This document shows positions 37,882 through 46,496 of a stretch of DNA of 64,000 bases, piece by piece. The DNA lies in NCBI RefSeq assembly GCF_001999245.1, contig NZ_CP019630.1, positions 2,720,501 through 2,784,500 on the forward strand, read 5' to 3'. Source of the DNA: Roseibium algicola. Its GTDB lineage: Bacteria > Pseudomonadota > Alphaproteobacteria > Rhizobiales > Stappiaceae. The position numbers and the translations under genes were made by a program. The notes beneath the pieces were generated by a model. The model searched no databases. It had not been told where the DNA came from and saw only the letters and a list, made by a program, of their open reading frames with translations. Position 1 is the first letter of the stretch. The number at the start of each line of letters is the position of its first letter.

Positions 37882-38793
37882 ATGGCGTCTGAAACCAGAC
37901 CCTTTTTGAAGATGAACGGCCTTGGCAATGATTTCGTGGTCTGGGATGCGCGTGAAAAACCGCTGCGCCTGACACCCGAAGCCATTACCGCATTGGGCGA
38001 CCGCGAGACGGGCATTGGTTTCGACCAGATGATCACCGTTGAACGGTCCTCGCTGGGTGTCGATGCCTTCATGCGCATTCACAACCGCGATGGCAGTGAA
38101 GTGTCCGCCTGCGGCAACGCCACGCGCTGCATCGGCCGTCTGCTGATGGAAGAAGCCGGCAAGGAGCTTGTTACCATCGAGACCGGTGCCGGGCTGCTGC
38201 ACGCGTTCGATGCCGACGGCCCGCGCAGCGTGACTGTCGACATGGGCGTACCGCGGCTTGCCTGGAACGAAATCCCGCTTGCGGAAGAGTTTGCCGACAC
38301 CCGTGCGATCGAACTTCAGATCGGACCTATCGATGACCCGATCCTGCACACGCCGGCCGTCGTCAACATGGGCAATCCGCACGCGATCTTCTGGGTCGAC
38401 GACGTGGAAGCCTATGAGCTTGAGCAGGTGGGTCCCTTGCTGGAACACCATCCGATCTTTCCGGAATACGCCAACATTTCGCTGGCCCATGTGTTTGATA
38501 CCGACCAGATCCGGGTAAAGGTTTGGGAACGCGGCGTCGGTCTGACGCTGGCCTGTGGAACGGCTGCCTGTGCGGTTGGGGTTGCCGCCGCGCGTGATGG
38601 CCGGACCAGTCGCAAGACCACAATCCATCTGCCGGGCGGTCCCATCGGGATCGAATGGCGCGAGAGCGACAACCACGTGCTGATGACCGGTCTGACGGAA
38701 GTGGAATTCGAAGGCGAGGTCGATCTCGATACCCTGGCCTGGCGCAAGACCGCCACGGGCGACGCCCCGCTGGCGGCTGGAGCCGCGTCATGA
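37882..38793 (+). CDS. dapF: Diaminopimelate epimerase
   Basis: This 303-residue DapF converts LL- to meso-diaminopimelate for lysine and peptidoglycan. Both catalytic cysteines are visible: Cys77 in VSACGNATRC and Cys225 in LACGTAACA. FLKMNGLGNDFVVWD at the start and GNPHAIF complete the signature. It overlaps the next gene by 4 bases (ATGA), so translation of mtaB is coupled to it. Confidence 0.97.
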   Translation: MASETRPFLKMNGLGNDFVVWDAREKPLRLTPEAITALGDRETGIGFDQMITVERSSLGVDAFMRIHNRDGSEVSACGNATRCIGRLLMEEAGKELVTIETGAGLLHAFDADGPRSVTVDMGVPRLAWNEIPLAEEFADTRAIELQIGPIDDPILHTPAVVNMGNPHAIFWVDDVEAYELEQVGPLLEHHPIFPEYANISLAHVFDTDQIRVKVWERGVGLTLACGTAACAVGVAAARDGRTSRKTTIHLPGGPIGIEWRESDNHVLMTGLTEVEFEGEVDLDTLAWRKTATGDAPLAAGAAS

Positions 38794-40058
38794 GCATCGA
38801 TGTCGTGACCTTCGGCTGCCGGCTCAATGCATATGAGTCGGAAGTGATGAAGCGCGAGGCGGAGGCTGCCGGCCTCAAGGACGCCATCCTCATCAACACC
38901 TGTGCCGTTACCGGCGAGGCGGTTCGTCAGGCCCGCCAGGCCGTGCGCAAGGCCAAGCGCGACAACCCGAACGCCAGGGTGATCGTCACCGGCTGCGCCG
39001 CGCAGACGGAAAGCGAGACCTTCTCCTCCATGGAGGAAGTGGATCTGGTGCTCGGCAACACGGAAAAGCTTGAGCGCAAGTCCTATCAGGACGTTGCCGC
39101 CTTCGGCGTTTCCGAAACCGAGAAAGTGCGCGTCAACGACATCATGAGTGTCGAGGAGACCGCAGGCCATCTGATCGACGGGCTGACGGGGCGTGCGCGT
39201 GCATTCGTGCAGGTCCAGAACGGTTGCGATCACCGCTGCACCTTCTGCATCATTCCCTATGGCCGGGGCAATTCCCGCTCCGTGCCGATGGGCGTGGTCA
39301 TCGACCAGATCAAGCGCCTCGTCGACAATGGCTATAACGAGATCGTGCTGACCGGTGTCGACATCACCTCCTATGGCGCGGACCTTCCGGGGACCCCCAA
39401 GCTGGGCACGCTGTCGGCGAAGATCCTGAAAATGGTTCCGGACCTGAAGCGCCTGCGGCTGTCTTCCATCGATTCCATCGAGGCGGACGACGACCTGATG
39501 CGGGTGATCGCCGAAGACGAACGGCTGATGCCGCATCTGCACCTGTCGCTCCAGGCCGGTGACGACATGATCCTGAAACGGATGAAGCGGCGCCACCTGA
39601 GGGCCGACACGATCCGCTTCTGCGAAGAGGTTCGCCGCCTGCGGCCGGACATGGTTTTCGGTGCGGACATCATCGCCGGCTTCCCGACGGAAACCGAGGA
39701 CATGTTCCAGAATTCGCTCCGGATCGTCGACGAATGCGGCCTGACGCATCTGCACGTCTTTCCGTTCTCGCCGCGCAAGGGTACGCCGGCAGCGCGCATG
39801 CCGCAGCTGCCGCGCAATGTCGTGAAGGAACGCGGCGCGCGCCTCAGGGCCAAGGGCGAGGAAGCGCTGGTCAGGCATCTTCAGGCCGAGGTCGGCAAGA
39901 CCCGCCCCGTGCTGATCGAGAAGGAAGGCCTTGGCCGGACTGAACAATTCACGCAGGTCGAGTTGGGCAGCGGCAATGCCGGTGAGATTGTCGAAACCAG
40001 AATTATCGGACATACCGGCCGCCATCTTCTGGGCGAAGCCCTTTCCAGGGCTGCCTGA
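38790..40058 (+). CDS. mtaB: tRNA (t6A37) methylthiotransferase MtaB
   Basis: This 422-residue radical-SAM methylthiotransferase converts t6A37 to ms2t6A in tRNAs reading ANN codons. The N-terminal cluster cysteines are Cys10, Cys38 and Cys69. The radical-SAM CxxxCxxC is Cys146/150/153 in NGCDHRCTFC, followed by IPYGRGNSRS. A C-terminal TRAM-like part (TRPVLIEKEGLG) binds RNA. The ATG at 38790 overlaps the dapF stop, a linkage common in Hyphomicrobiales; ftsY follows. Confidence 0.93.
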   Translation: MSIDVVTFGCRLNAYESEVMKREAEAAGLKDAILINTCAVTGEAVRQARQAVRKAKRDNPNARVIVTGCAAQTESETFSSMEEVDLVLGNTEKLERKSYQDVAAFGVSETEKVRVNDIMSVEETAGHLIDGLTGRARAFVQVQNGCDHRCTFCIIPYGRGNSRSVPMGVVIDQIKRLVDNGYNEIVLTGVDITSYGADLPGTPKLGTLSAKILKMVPDLKRLRLSSIDSIEADDDLMRVIAEDERLMPHLHLSLQAGDDMILKRMKRRHLRADTIRFCEEVRRLRPDMVFGADIIAGFPTETEDMFQNSLRIVDECGLTHLHVFPFSPRKGTPAARMPQLPRNVVKERGARLRAKGEEALVRHLQAEVGKTRPVLIEKEGLGRTEQFTQVELGSGNAGEIVETRIIGHTGRHLLGEALSRAA

Positions 40059-40133
40059 GGAAAGGTTCAGGGTTCGGGTGGTGACGAGCTGGCCTGTGGT
40101 GTGTGTCAGATTGGATTGAAGCCGGACAAACAG

Positions 40134-40239
40134 CCTCATCCTGAGGAAGCGCGCAGCGCTGTCTCGAAGGATGGGCCGCTTGCTCCGTGTATGCTGCCCA
40201 TCCTTCGAGACGGTCCTGTCGGACCTCCTCAGGATGAGG
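40134..40239. repeat. 106-bp palindromic repeat (family A), complete copy
   Basis: Perfect 14-bp terminal inverted repeats (CCTCATCCTGAGGA / TCCTCAGGATGAGG) and inner arms TCTCGAAGGATGGGC / GCCCATCCTTCGAGA. It can form a near-complete cruciform. Located between mtaB and ftsY. Confidence 0.85.
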
Positions 40240-40310
40240 CGGAATGTGTGGCCACTTCAGTTGCGACAGTTTAAGAACGCAGTAACGGGCAGATTTTTTA
40301 AGGCAGGTTC

Positions 40311-41846
40311 ATGAGCGAGAAAAAGCGCGGCTTTCTTGGACGTCTCTTCGGCGGCAAAAGCAAACCGGAAGACGAGGCTGCTCCGGCCGCAGAGGATGCG
40401 GCACAGAAAGCAACATCCGCAGAACCGCAGGAAGATGACCCGGGACTCGACGTCGAGATGGACGTTCGGCCTGTCGCGGCAATGAACGAGCCGTTCCAGC
40501 CGATCGCAATGGATGTCAGCCCTGGTATCGTTCCAGAACTTTCGCCAATGAAGCCGGCGGTGGAGCCGGAAGACATTCTGCCAACCGACACGGGACCCGA
40601 CGTCGAGCCCGAGCAGGCAGAAACACCGGAACCTGAAGCGCCCCGGCCGGAAGAGCCCGAAAGCCAAGAGCCCGCAACACCAGAACCTGCAACACAGGCG
40701 CCAGAAACACAGGCGCCAGAAACACAGGCGCCAGAAACACAGGCGCCAGAAACACAGGCGCCAGAAACACAGGCGCCAGAAACCCAGGCACCAGAACCGC
40801 AGGCACCAGAAATACATACGCCTGAAACGGCCAGCGCACCGGAACCGGTTGTCGAGCCGGCCCCCGCAGAAGCGCCCGTTGCCGCGCCAGTGCCCGCCGC
40901 ACCGGTTGAATCTGTTGCCGAAGAGCCGAAACTGTCCTGGTTCCAGCGATTGAAGAACGGCCTGTCCCGGTCTTCCGCATCGCTCACCGAAGGCATCAGC
41001 TCGATCTTCACCAAGCGCAAGCTGGACGCCTCCATGCTGGAGGAGCTGGAGGATATCCTGATCCAGGCAGACCTTGGTGTCGACACGGCGATGGCGATTA
41101 CCGACCGTCTGTCCGACGGGCGCTACAACAAGGAAATTTCGCCGGAGGAAGTCCGGGCGATCCTGTCCGAAGAGGTTGAGAAGGTGCTGGTTCCCGTCGC
41201 CAAGCCACTCGATCTCGAGACCGGCAAGAAGCCGCATGTGGTGCTGATGGTCGGGGTCAACGGTACGGGCAAGACCACCACCATCGGCAAGCTGTCACAG
41301 AAGCTGCGTTCCGAAGGCAAGACCGTCATGCTGGCGGCCGGCGATACCTTCCGTGCGGCCGCAGTGGAACAGCTGAAGATCTGGGGTGAGCGCACCGGGG
41401 CTGAAGTGATTGCGCGCGATACCGGCGCGGATGCCGCCGGCCTTGCCTATGATGCGATGAAGGAAGCGCAGGCGAAGGGCGTCGATGTGCTTCTGGTTGA
41501 TACCGCCGGCCGGCTTCAGAACAAGGCCGAGCTGATGGATGAGCTGGAGAAGGTCATCCGCGTGATCAAGAAGCACGACCCGGAAGCTCCGCACACGGTC
41601 CTGCTGACGCTCGATGCGACGACAGGCCAGAATGCGCTCAACCAGGTCGAGATCTTCGGCAAGGTTGCCGGCGTGACCGGACTGGTGATGACGAAGCTCG
41701 ACGGAACCGCTCGGGGCGGGATACTGGTCGCGATTGCCGCCAAGCACGCAATGCCGGTGCATTTCATCGGTGTTGGGGAAGGTGTGGCCGATCTCGAGCC
41801 CTTCTCGGCCAAGGATTTTGCCAGCGCGATTGCAGGCATGGCTTAA
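40311..41846 (+). CDS. ftsY: Signal recognition particle receptor FtsY
   Basis: This 511-residue SRP-receptor GTPase targets membrane proteins to SecYEG. The N-terminal 200 residues are acidic and Pro-rich, with a run of PETQA pentapeptides (residues about 128-170). The NG domain starts near residue 209 (WFQRLKNGLSRSSASLTEG). Walker/GTPase motifs are GVNGTGKTTTIGKL (about residue 314), AGDTFRAAAVEQL, DTAGRLQNKAELMDEL and TKLDGTARGG. The ATG at 40311 follows a weak AGG site. Confidence 0.96.
   Translation: MSEKKRGFLGRLFGGKSKPEDEAAPAAEDAAQKATSAEPQEDDPGLDVEMDVRPVAAMNEPFQPIAMDVSPGIVPELSPMKPAVEPEDILPTDTGPDVEPEQAETPEPEAPRPEEPESQEPATPEPATQAPETQAPETQAPETQAPETQAPETQAPETQAPEPQAPEIHTPETASAPEPVVEPAPAEAPVAAPVPAAPVESVAEEPKLSWFQRLKNGLSRSSASLTEGISSIFTKRKLDASMLEELEDILIQADLGVDTAMAITDRLSDGRYNKEISPEEVRAILSEEVEKVLVPVAKPLDLETGKKPHVVLMVGVNGTGKTTTIGKLSQKLRSEGKTVMLAAGDTFRAAAVEQLKIWGERTGAEVIARDTGADAAGLAYDAMKEAQAKGVDVLLVDTAGRLQNKAELMDELEKVIRVIKKHDPEAPHTVLLTLDATTGQNALNQVEIFGKVAGVTGLVMTKLDGTARGGILVAIAAKHAMPVHFIGVGEGVADLEPFSAKDFASAIAGMA
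40701..40820 (+). repeat. 15-bp tandem repeat inside ftsY coding PETQA
   Basis: CCAGAAACACAGGCG is repeated perfectly five times (40701, 40716, 40731, 40746, 40761), then in three degenerate copies. It encodes a Pro-Glu-Thr-Gln-Ala array in the disordered acidic domain. Confidence 0.95.
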
Positions 41847-41857
41847 CGCGAGCGTCC

Positions 41858-41894
41858 CGCAAGGCGCTGGACCCGTTCGTTTGGGCGCCTTGCG
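41858..41894 (+). terminator. Hairpin after ftsY
   Basis: CGCAAGGCGC / GCGCCTTGCG, 10-bp perfect stem with a 17-base loop. No good T-run follows, so it is a weak terminator or mRNA-end stem. Confidence 0.5.
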
Positions 41895-42016
41895 ACATTT
41901 GCAAAGCAGCGCCGGGGAACCTCGCAGCCCGACGTGCGTTTAGTTAGCGTCGAAGTCTGGCGCGCGCGGAATCCCTTCTACTGACGGCAGCCGGGCACAA
42001 GCGCGGAAAGGCCGTC

Positions 42017-43402
42017 ATGATTTCCAGATTGTTGCACTCGTTTGTTGTTGCTCTGCTGCTGTTTCTGCCCGGCGCACTGCCTGCATCTTCACAATCGGAA
42101 AGCCCCGCCGGAGCTATCACCGCCATGCCCGGTGCCGGCGACGATCAGGCCATCGAGCAGCGTATCAACGGCATCTATGACCAGCTCGACGGGCTTTCCG
42201 GAATTTCGGTCGTCGTAAGATCAGGTGTGGTCAACCTGAACGGAACCGTGACCGAGGCGAGCCTTGCCACAAAGGCCGAAGAGCTTGCCGGCCGTGTCGA
42301 CGGCGTCGTCGCAGTACAGAACAATCTCACCGAGGAAACCGCGCTGGAGGAACGTCTCGTTCCGGTTTACGAGCGCCTGCAGGCGCGCCTGTCCCAAGGG
42401 GTGAACTATCTGCCGCTTGCCCTGGTTGCCCTGCTCGTCTGGATGCTGGCCAGTGCGGCCGGACTGCTGATCGCGCGGTTTGAATGGCCCTGGAACAGGC
42501 TCACGCCCAATGCCTTCATTGCAGATCTTGTCAGGCAGCTGATCAGGATCCTGTTCTTCACGATCGGGATCGTGCTTGCGCTTGATGTGCTGGGCGCCAC
42601 TGCCGTCATCGGCACCTTGCTCGGAGCAGCCGGCATTGTGGGTCTGGCGGTCGGCTTTGCTGTCCGGGACACTGTCGAAAACTACATTGCCAGTATCATG
42701 CTCAGCATCCGGCAGCCGTTCAACCCGAAGGACTTCGTCCGGATTGAAGGCTACGAGGGCTTTGTCATCAGTCTCACGTCGCGTGCAACGATCCTGATGG
42801 AAAAGGACGGGAACCATATCCGCATCCCAAACGCCATCGTCTTCAAGAGCACCCTCGTCAACTTTTCCACCAATCCACGGCGCCGCTTCGTCTTCGAATT
42901 GGGCGTCGATGCGGAAAGCAACCTCGACAAGGCGCTGGACGTTGGCCTGATGACGCTTCGCCGCCAGGAATTCATTCTTCAGGACCCTTCTCCCGATGCC
43001 TGGATCGAAGCGTTGGGAGATTCCAACGTTGTTCTGAGTTTTGTGGGCTGGATTGACCAGACGCGGACCGATTTCCAGAAGGCGCGTTCCGAGGCGATGC
43101 GCCTCGTCAAGCTGGCGCTTGAATCAAACGGCTTCTCCCTGCCGGAGCCCATCTACCGGTTGAGGTTCGATGATGCGCCTGCGCTGGAGAGCCTCCTGCC
43201 GGACAGGCACCAGGGAGATCAGGAACGCGGGAAGATCGCCCGTAAAGAGGCGGCGTTTCCGCAATCGGCAGAAATGCCGAACGATACGGAAGCCGACCGG
43301 GATCTTGAAAAGCAGGTTGAACTGGAACGTAAAGCCGCCCAGTCGGACGACCTTCTCGATGAGCATGCGCCGAAGGAATTTGGGGCTAAATCAGCAAGGT
43401 AA
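42017..43402 (+). CDS. BON domain-containing MscS-family mechanosensitive channel
   Basis: This 461-residue protein starts with a signal sequence (LLHSFVVALLLFLPGALPASS), then a BON domain (IEQRINGIYDQLDGLSGISVVV to VVAVQNNL). Two to three helices follow. The MscS core has the pore helix LLGAAGIVGLAVGFAVRDTVENY, then the beta domain (PFNPKDFVRIEGYEGFVISLTS, IRIPNAIVFKSTLVNFS) and a charged C-terminal tail. MscS channels release solutes on hypo-osmotic shock. The periplasmic BON module suggests interaction with membrane or peptidoglycan; that is inference. Confidence 0.92.
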   Translation: MISRLLHSFVVALLLFLPGALPASSQSESPAGAITAMPGAGDDQAIEQRINGIYDQLDGLSGISVVVRSGVVNLNGTVTEASLATKAEELAGRVDGVVAVQNNLTEETALEERLVPVYERLQARLSQGVNYLPLALVALLVWMLASAAGLLIARFEWPWNRLTPNAFIADLVRQLIRILFFTIGIVLALDVLGATAVIGTLLGAAGIVGLAVGFAVRDTVENYIASIMLSIRQPFNPKDFVRIEGYEGFVISLTSRATILMEKDGNHIRIPNAIVFKSTLVNFSTNPRRRFVFELGVDAESNLDKALDVGLMTLRRQEFILQDPSPDAWIEALGDSNVVLSFVGWIDQTRTDFQKARSEAMRLVKLALESNGFSLPEPIYRLRFDDAPALESLLPDRHQGDQERGKIARKEAAFPQSAEMPNDTEADRDLEKQVELERKAAQSDDLLDEHAPKEFGAKSAR

Positions 43403-43446
43403 TCCTGACAGACAGGCGATTAATGAAGCAAATCCTGAGCAGCGTG

Positions 43447-44235
43447 TCAGGAAAGGCTGACCCTGCGCCACCGGGATTCGACAAAGGAGTAGATGGCAAA
43501 AACCATCAGGCCAACCGCCAACGCGAACAGCATGACCTGCCCATAAGGCAAACCCTGAATGTATTTCAGAGCATCCAGCGTGCTCGGCAGATCGCCGCCG
43601 GAGGTTGAGGCGCCCTCGATGCCAAGCCAGATCATTGCCGACAGAAGGGCGAACACGATCCCGCGTGCACCGAGGCCAAGAACCGACACGACGTGAACAA
43701 TCCGCATCGGGGCTTCGTTTTCATCGAAGTGCTTGCTGTATCTGCCTGAACAGGCCTTCCACCAATGCGCAACCGCTATTCCCAGAAAGACGAGGGACAA
43801 GCCAGTCACGAATACCCGCTGGCCAAGAGCTTGCGAGAGAGCGTTCATCAGGCCCGGCAGCAGTTTGCCATCATCCGTGCCCGTAATTCCGAGCAGGCCA
43901 ATGGCGTAGAGTGCGAGCGCGCTATAGGTGGCGGCGCTTGCCAGAAGGGCCAGGCGCACGACGATCCCCTGCAGGTCCCGTCCATGGTTGTCCGCGTCCA
44001 GAATGGCCTGAACCAGCCGCCAGACGACAAAACCGAACAGGCCTGTCACAAGGACAGCCACCAGAACAGAGCCGAAGGGTTGGGACAAGAGAGTGACAAG
44101 GGCACCTTTGGTGCCCTTGCTGCTGCCTGCGCCGATGGACGCGAGCATGGCAAAGAAGGATATGATGCCATAGACGATGCCGCGCGAAAGATATCCGGCA
44201 CGTGCGGCAGCTTGTAACCAGTGCGAGTACTTCAT
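43447..44235 (-). CDS. DUF1206 domain-containing membrane protein
   Basis: This 262-residue protein consists of three internal repeats of two helices each, as in DUF1206: ARAGYLSRGIVYGIISFFAML first, VRLALLASAATYSALALYAIGL next and LGLGARGIVFALLSAMIWLG last. The R-G-I-V-Y/F-type motif recurs in the first and last. Function unknown. It converges with the MscS gene with 44 bases between them, and the two small peptide genes lie upstream on the same strand. Confidence 0.85.
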   Translation of the reverse strand: MKYSHWLQAAARAGYLSRGIVYGIISFFAMLASIGAGSSKGTKGALVTLLSQPFGSVLVAVLVTGLFGFVVWRLVQAILDADNHGRDLQGIVVRLALLASAATYSALALYAIGLLGITGTDDGKLLPGLMNALSQALGQRVFVTGLSLVFLGIAVAHWWKACSGRYSKHFDENEAPMRIVHVVSVLGLGARGIVFALLSAMIWLGIEGASTSGGDLPSTLDALKYIQGLPYGQVMLFALAVGLMVFAIYSFVESRWRRVSLS

Positions 44236-44381
44236 TCCCCTGGTCTTTCCGCCATCCCGGCATTTTCACAATCGGTAAAGCGCTGTGCGCCGGCTCCGCC
44301 AGAACGATTGGCGGGCCGACCAGCGGGCGGCGCCAGAGGGCGTGGTTGCCAAACCTGCAATATTCGGGAGGTTACCCCGGC

Positions 44382-44456
44382 TCAGCCGAGGCCGAGAAAC
44401 GACAGGATGGCAACAACCACGACGACAAGTCCGACGAGATAGATAATGTTGTGCAT
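44382..44456 (-). CDS. 24-residue single-helix membrane microprotein A
   Basis: This short gene is translated as MHNIIYLVGLV, then a run of five Val and AILSF, ending LGLG before TGA. It is a single hydrophobic helix with almost no flanking residues. AAGGA lies 8 bases before its ATG. It is 19/24 identical to the peptide at 44597-44671, with 140 bases between the genes and a conserved order. No assigned function; probably an inner-membrane microprotein. Confidence 0.7.
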   Translation of the reverse strand: MHNIIYLVGLVVVVVAILSFLGLG

Positions 44457-44596
44457 GTTCAATTCCTTGCCAGAAACGGAAAAGGGCCGAACGCTGGGTG
44501 AACGGCAGGGGGCGGCCGTTCGTGGCGGGGGCTTGCGTCCGGCCCAAACTGTTGGAGATCGTCTGCCGGGGGCGCGGCAGAGTTACCGGGGCTAGG

Positions 44597-44671
44597 TTAG
44601 ACCAGTCCGATGAAGGACAGGATCGCGCCGACAACGACGACGAGACCGACCAGATAGATGATACCGTTCAT
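44597..44671 (-). CDS. 24-residue single-helix membrane microprotein B
   Basis: The product reads MNGIIYLVGLV, three more Val, then GAILSF and IGLV before TAA. AAAGGAGAGAGG sits directly before the ATG, one of the strongest ribosome sites in the window. It is the paralogue of the upstream-similar microprotein at 44382-44456; the differences are at positions 2, 3, 15, 21 and 24. Such tiny genes are normally missed by automatic annotation. Confidence 0.75.
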   Translation of the reverse strand: MNGIIYLVGLVVVVGAILSFIGLV

Positions 44672-44746
44672 GCCTCTCTCCTTTCGTTGGAGAGAGAACT
44701 CGTCAAACAGGAATTGGTTCCAAGGAATCGAACAGGGAGCGAAAAA

Positions 44747-45190
44747 TCAGCTTCCCGGTTGCCAGTCTTCCGGCGCCATGACGAAGCCTTCGAACTGAAA
44801 TCCGGGAGCAACCGTGCAGCCGACCAGGGTCCATGCACCGAGTGAGCGGGCCTGCTGCCAGCCGTCACGGGGAACGATGCCTTGCGGGCGCTCGCCGGCC
44901 AGAAGGTCGTTGCCCAGGGTAAGCACCTGCCGGGTGGTGCCGTCGGTGCTGATGGAAAGTTCCAGCGGGCTGCCGGCGTACCAGTGCCAGGTCTCGACCG
45001 CGTCAACCTTGTGCCAGCGGGAGAGAACGCCTTCGGGAAGCAGGAAATAGATCAGGGTAGATGCGGCCCGGCCGCCATCATCGGTGACGCTGTCGCGGAA
45101 GGTTTCGGCATAAAAGCCACCTTCCGGGTGCGGCTGCATGTCGAGAAGGTCGACGATCTTTTCGGCGGTCAGGCTGGCAGTAGAAGTCAT
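44747..45190 (-). CDS. Cupin domain protein, DUF985 family
   Basis: This 147-residue protein fits DUF985: LLDMQPHPEGGFYAETFRD, STLIYFLLPEGVLSRWHKVDAVETWHWYAGSPLELSI (metal His/Glu cluster), then LGAWTLVGCTVAPGFQFEGF. Cupins of this family are small metal-binding beta-barrels of unknown chemistry. The ATG at 45190 is preferred. A small unknown gene lies 45 bases upstream on the same strand. Confidence 0.88.
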   Translation of the reverse strand: MTSTASLTAEKIVDLLDMQPHPEGGFYAETFRDSVTDDGGRAASTLIYFLLPEGVLSRWHKVDAVETWHWYAGSPLELSISTDGTTRQVLTLGNDLLAGERPQGIVPRDGWQQARSLGAWTLVGCTVAPGFQFEGFVMAPEDWQPGS

Positions 45191-45234
45191 GAAAAGTCCC
45201 GGCTGGATCAACTGGATTTCCGGGACGGGATCGC

Positions 45235-45450
45235 TCAGGAGGATTTCGACCCGGTGCAGAAAGCCAGATCATCAATGGTTTCGCGCAGGGCTGCAACCAC
45301 TTCCTCGTAAAGGAGCTGCATGTCCAGCCTGTGTCCGCCGCCCAGATGACCCGGTATCGGTTCGGCCTGGCCGACGATGCGGCTGACCACGTCCCGTGCG
45401 CGCTGCTCCGCGGAGCGTGTCAAGTGGTCTTCGGAACTCGCAGGTGTCAT
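45235..45450 (-). CDS. Hypothetical small protein (71 residues)
   Basis: An alpha-helical small protein (ARDVVSRIVGQAEPIPGHLG, then DMQLLYEEVVAALRETID). It has no known family, but its composition and codon use match the neighbours. It starts at ATG 45450 and ends shortly before the cupin gene, so it is possibly cotranscribed with it. Confidence 0.6.
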   Translation of the reverse strand: MTPASSEDHLTRSAEQRARDVVSRIVGQAEPIPGHLGGGHRLDMQLLYEEVVAALRETIDDLAFCTGSKSS

Positions 45451-45575
45451 GGTGTGTGCCCCTTCATGATCACGATGGCGTGCATATGGGGGCAACCAGC
45501 CGTTGTTTTAAGCCTTCCGGCCAAGAAAAACCGGAAGGCGGTGCAAGAATTCTGCTGCGGGACCTATAGGTATGA

Positions 45576-46358
45576 TCAAGCGTTGTCCTTGCGCATGCGG
45601 ATCTCGGAAAAGACTTCGGCAGCACTTTTGCCTTCCATGCCGAGTGCAGCGGCGACAGAAGCTTCACCTGCACGCAGGAACGGGTTCGTTGCTTTCTCTT
45701 TCGCCATGGTCGTCGGCAGTGTCGCGGCGCCTTTCTCGCGCAGCGCGGCAACTTCGTCTGCCCGCGCCTTCAGATCGGCGTTGTCCGGGTCGATTGTCAG
45801 GGCGAAGCGTGCGTTGGCCTGCGTGTATTCATGGCCGCAGTAGATGGTGGTGTCATCGGGCAGCTGGCGCATCAGTTTGGCAAGCGACGACCACATCATG
45901 TCCCTGTCACCCTCAAACACACGGCCGCACCCGAGCGAAAACAGAGTGTCGCCGGTGTGGGCCACCTTGATGGAGGCGATGTACCAGGAGATCTGATCCA
46001 GCGTGTGGCCCGGGGTCGAGATCGCCTTGATCTCGTAAGGTCCGCACCGGACGTCGTCGCCGTCTTCCACGGTGCGGTCGAACTCGGCAATCTTCAGGCG
46101 TGAACGCTCGGGACCGATGACGGTCGCGCCAGTTTTCCGCTTGAGTGTGCCGAGACCCTGGACATGGTCCCAATGGTGATGGGTGATCAGAATATGCGTC
46201 AACGACCAGCCGGTCTGCTCCAGCGCCTTTTCGTAGGCATCGGCGTCTGGTACGTCGACGGCAATGGTCGTTCCGCTGTCGGTGTCGTGAATCAGCACGC
46301 CGAAATTGTCGTCGAGACAGGTAAACTGGTGAATTTCGGTGGTGTCGCTCAAGGCCAT
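45576..46358 (-). CDS. gloB: Hydroxyacylglutathione hydrolase (glyoxalase II)
   Basis: This 260-residue metallo-beta-lactamase-fold enzyme hydrolyses S-lactoylglutathione. The metal motif THHHWDH places His60, His62, Asp64 and His65. Further ligands are the His in STPGHTLDQ and Asp in HTGDTLF, and GCGRVFEG and YCGHEYTQAN are glyoxalase-II specific. The ATG at 46358 is the true start; the frame runs much further upstream antisense to the methyltransferase gene, which is not coding. It diverges from that methyltransferase. Confidence 0.96.
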   Translation of the reverse strand: MALSDTTEIHQFTCLDDNFGVLIHDTDSGTTIAVDVPDADAYEKALEQTGWSLTHILITHHHWDHVQGLGTLKRKTGATVIGPERSRLKIAEFDRTVEDGDDVRCGPYEIKAISTPGHTLDQISWYIASIKVAHTGDTLFSLGCGRVFEGDRDMMWSSLAKLMRQLPDDTTIYCGHEYTQANARFALTIDPDNADLKARADEVAALREKGAATLPTTMAKEKATNPFLRAGEASVAAALGMEGKSAAEVFSEIRMRKDNA

Positions 46359-46496
46359 GAAACGGCTCCCTGCTGAGATCTGTCGGTTGAGATGCAGACT
46401 GGCAAAGTCAGGCGCCAAGGGCAAGGCAAGAGATCTTGCGCTCTCCCGCCGTTCCATGTTCAATCGCCGCGACCCTTCTTGACCGAGCAAGGCTGA

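Noticed and set aside
40701..40820. Regular short repeats resembling a CRISPR array
   Set aside because: The 15-bp units are directly adjacent with no spacers and are in frame inside ftsY.
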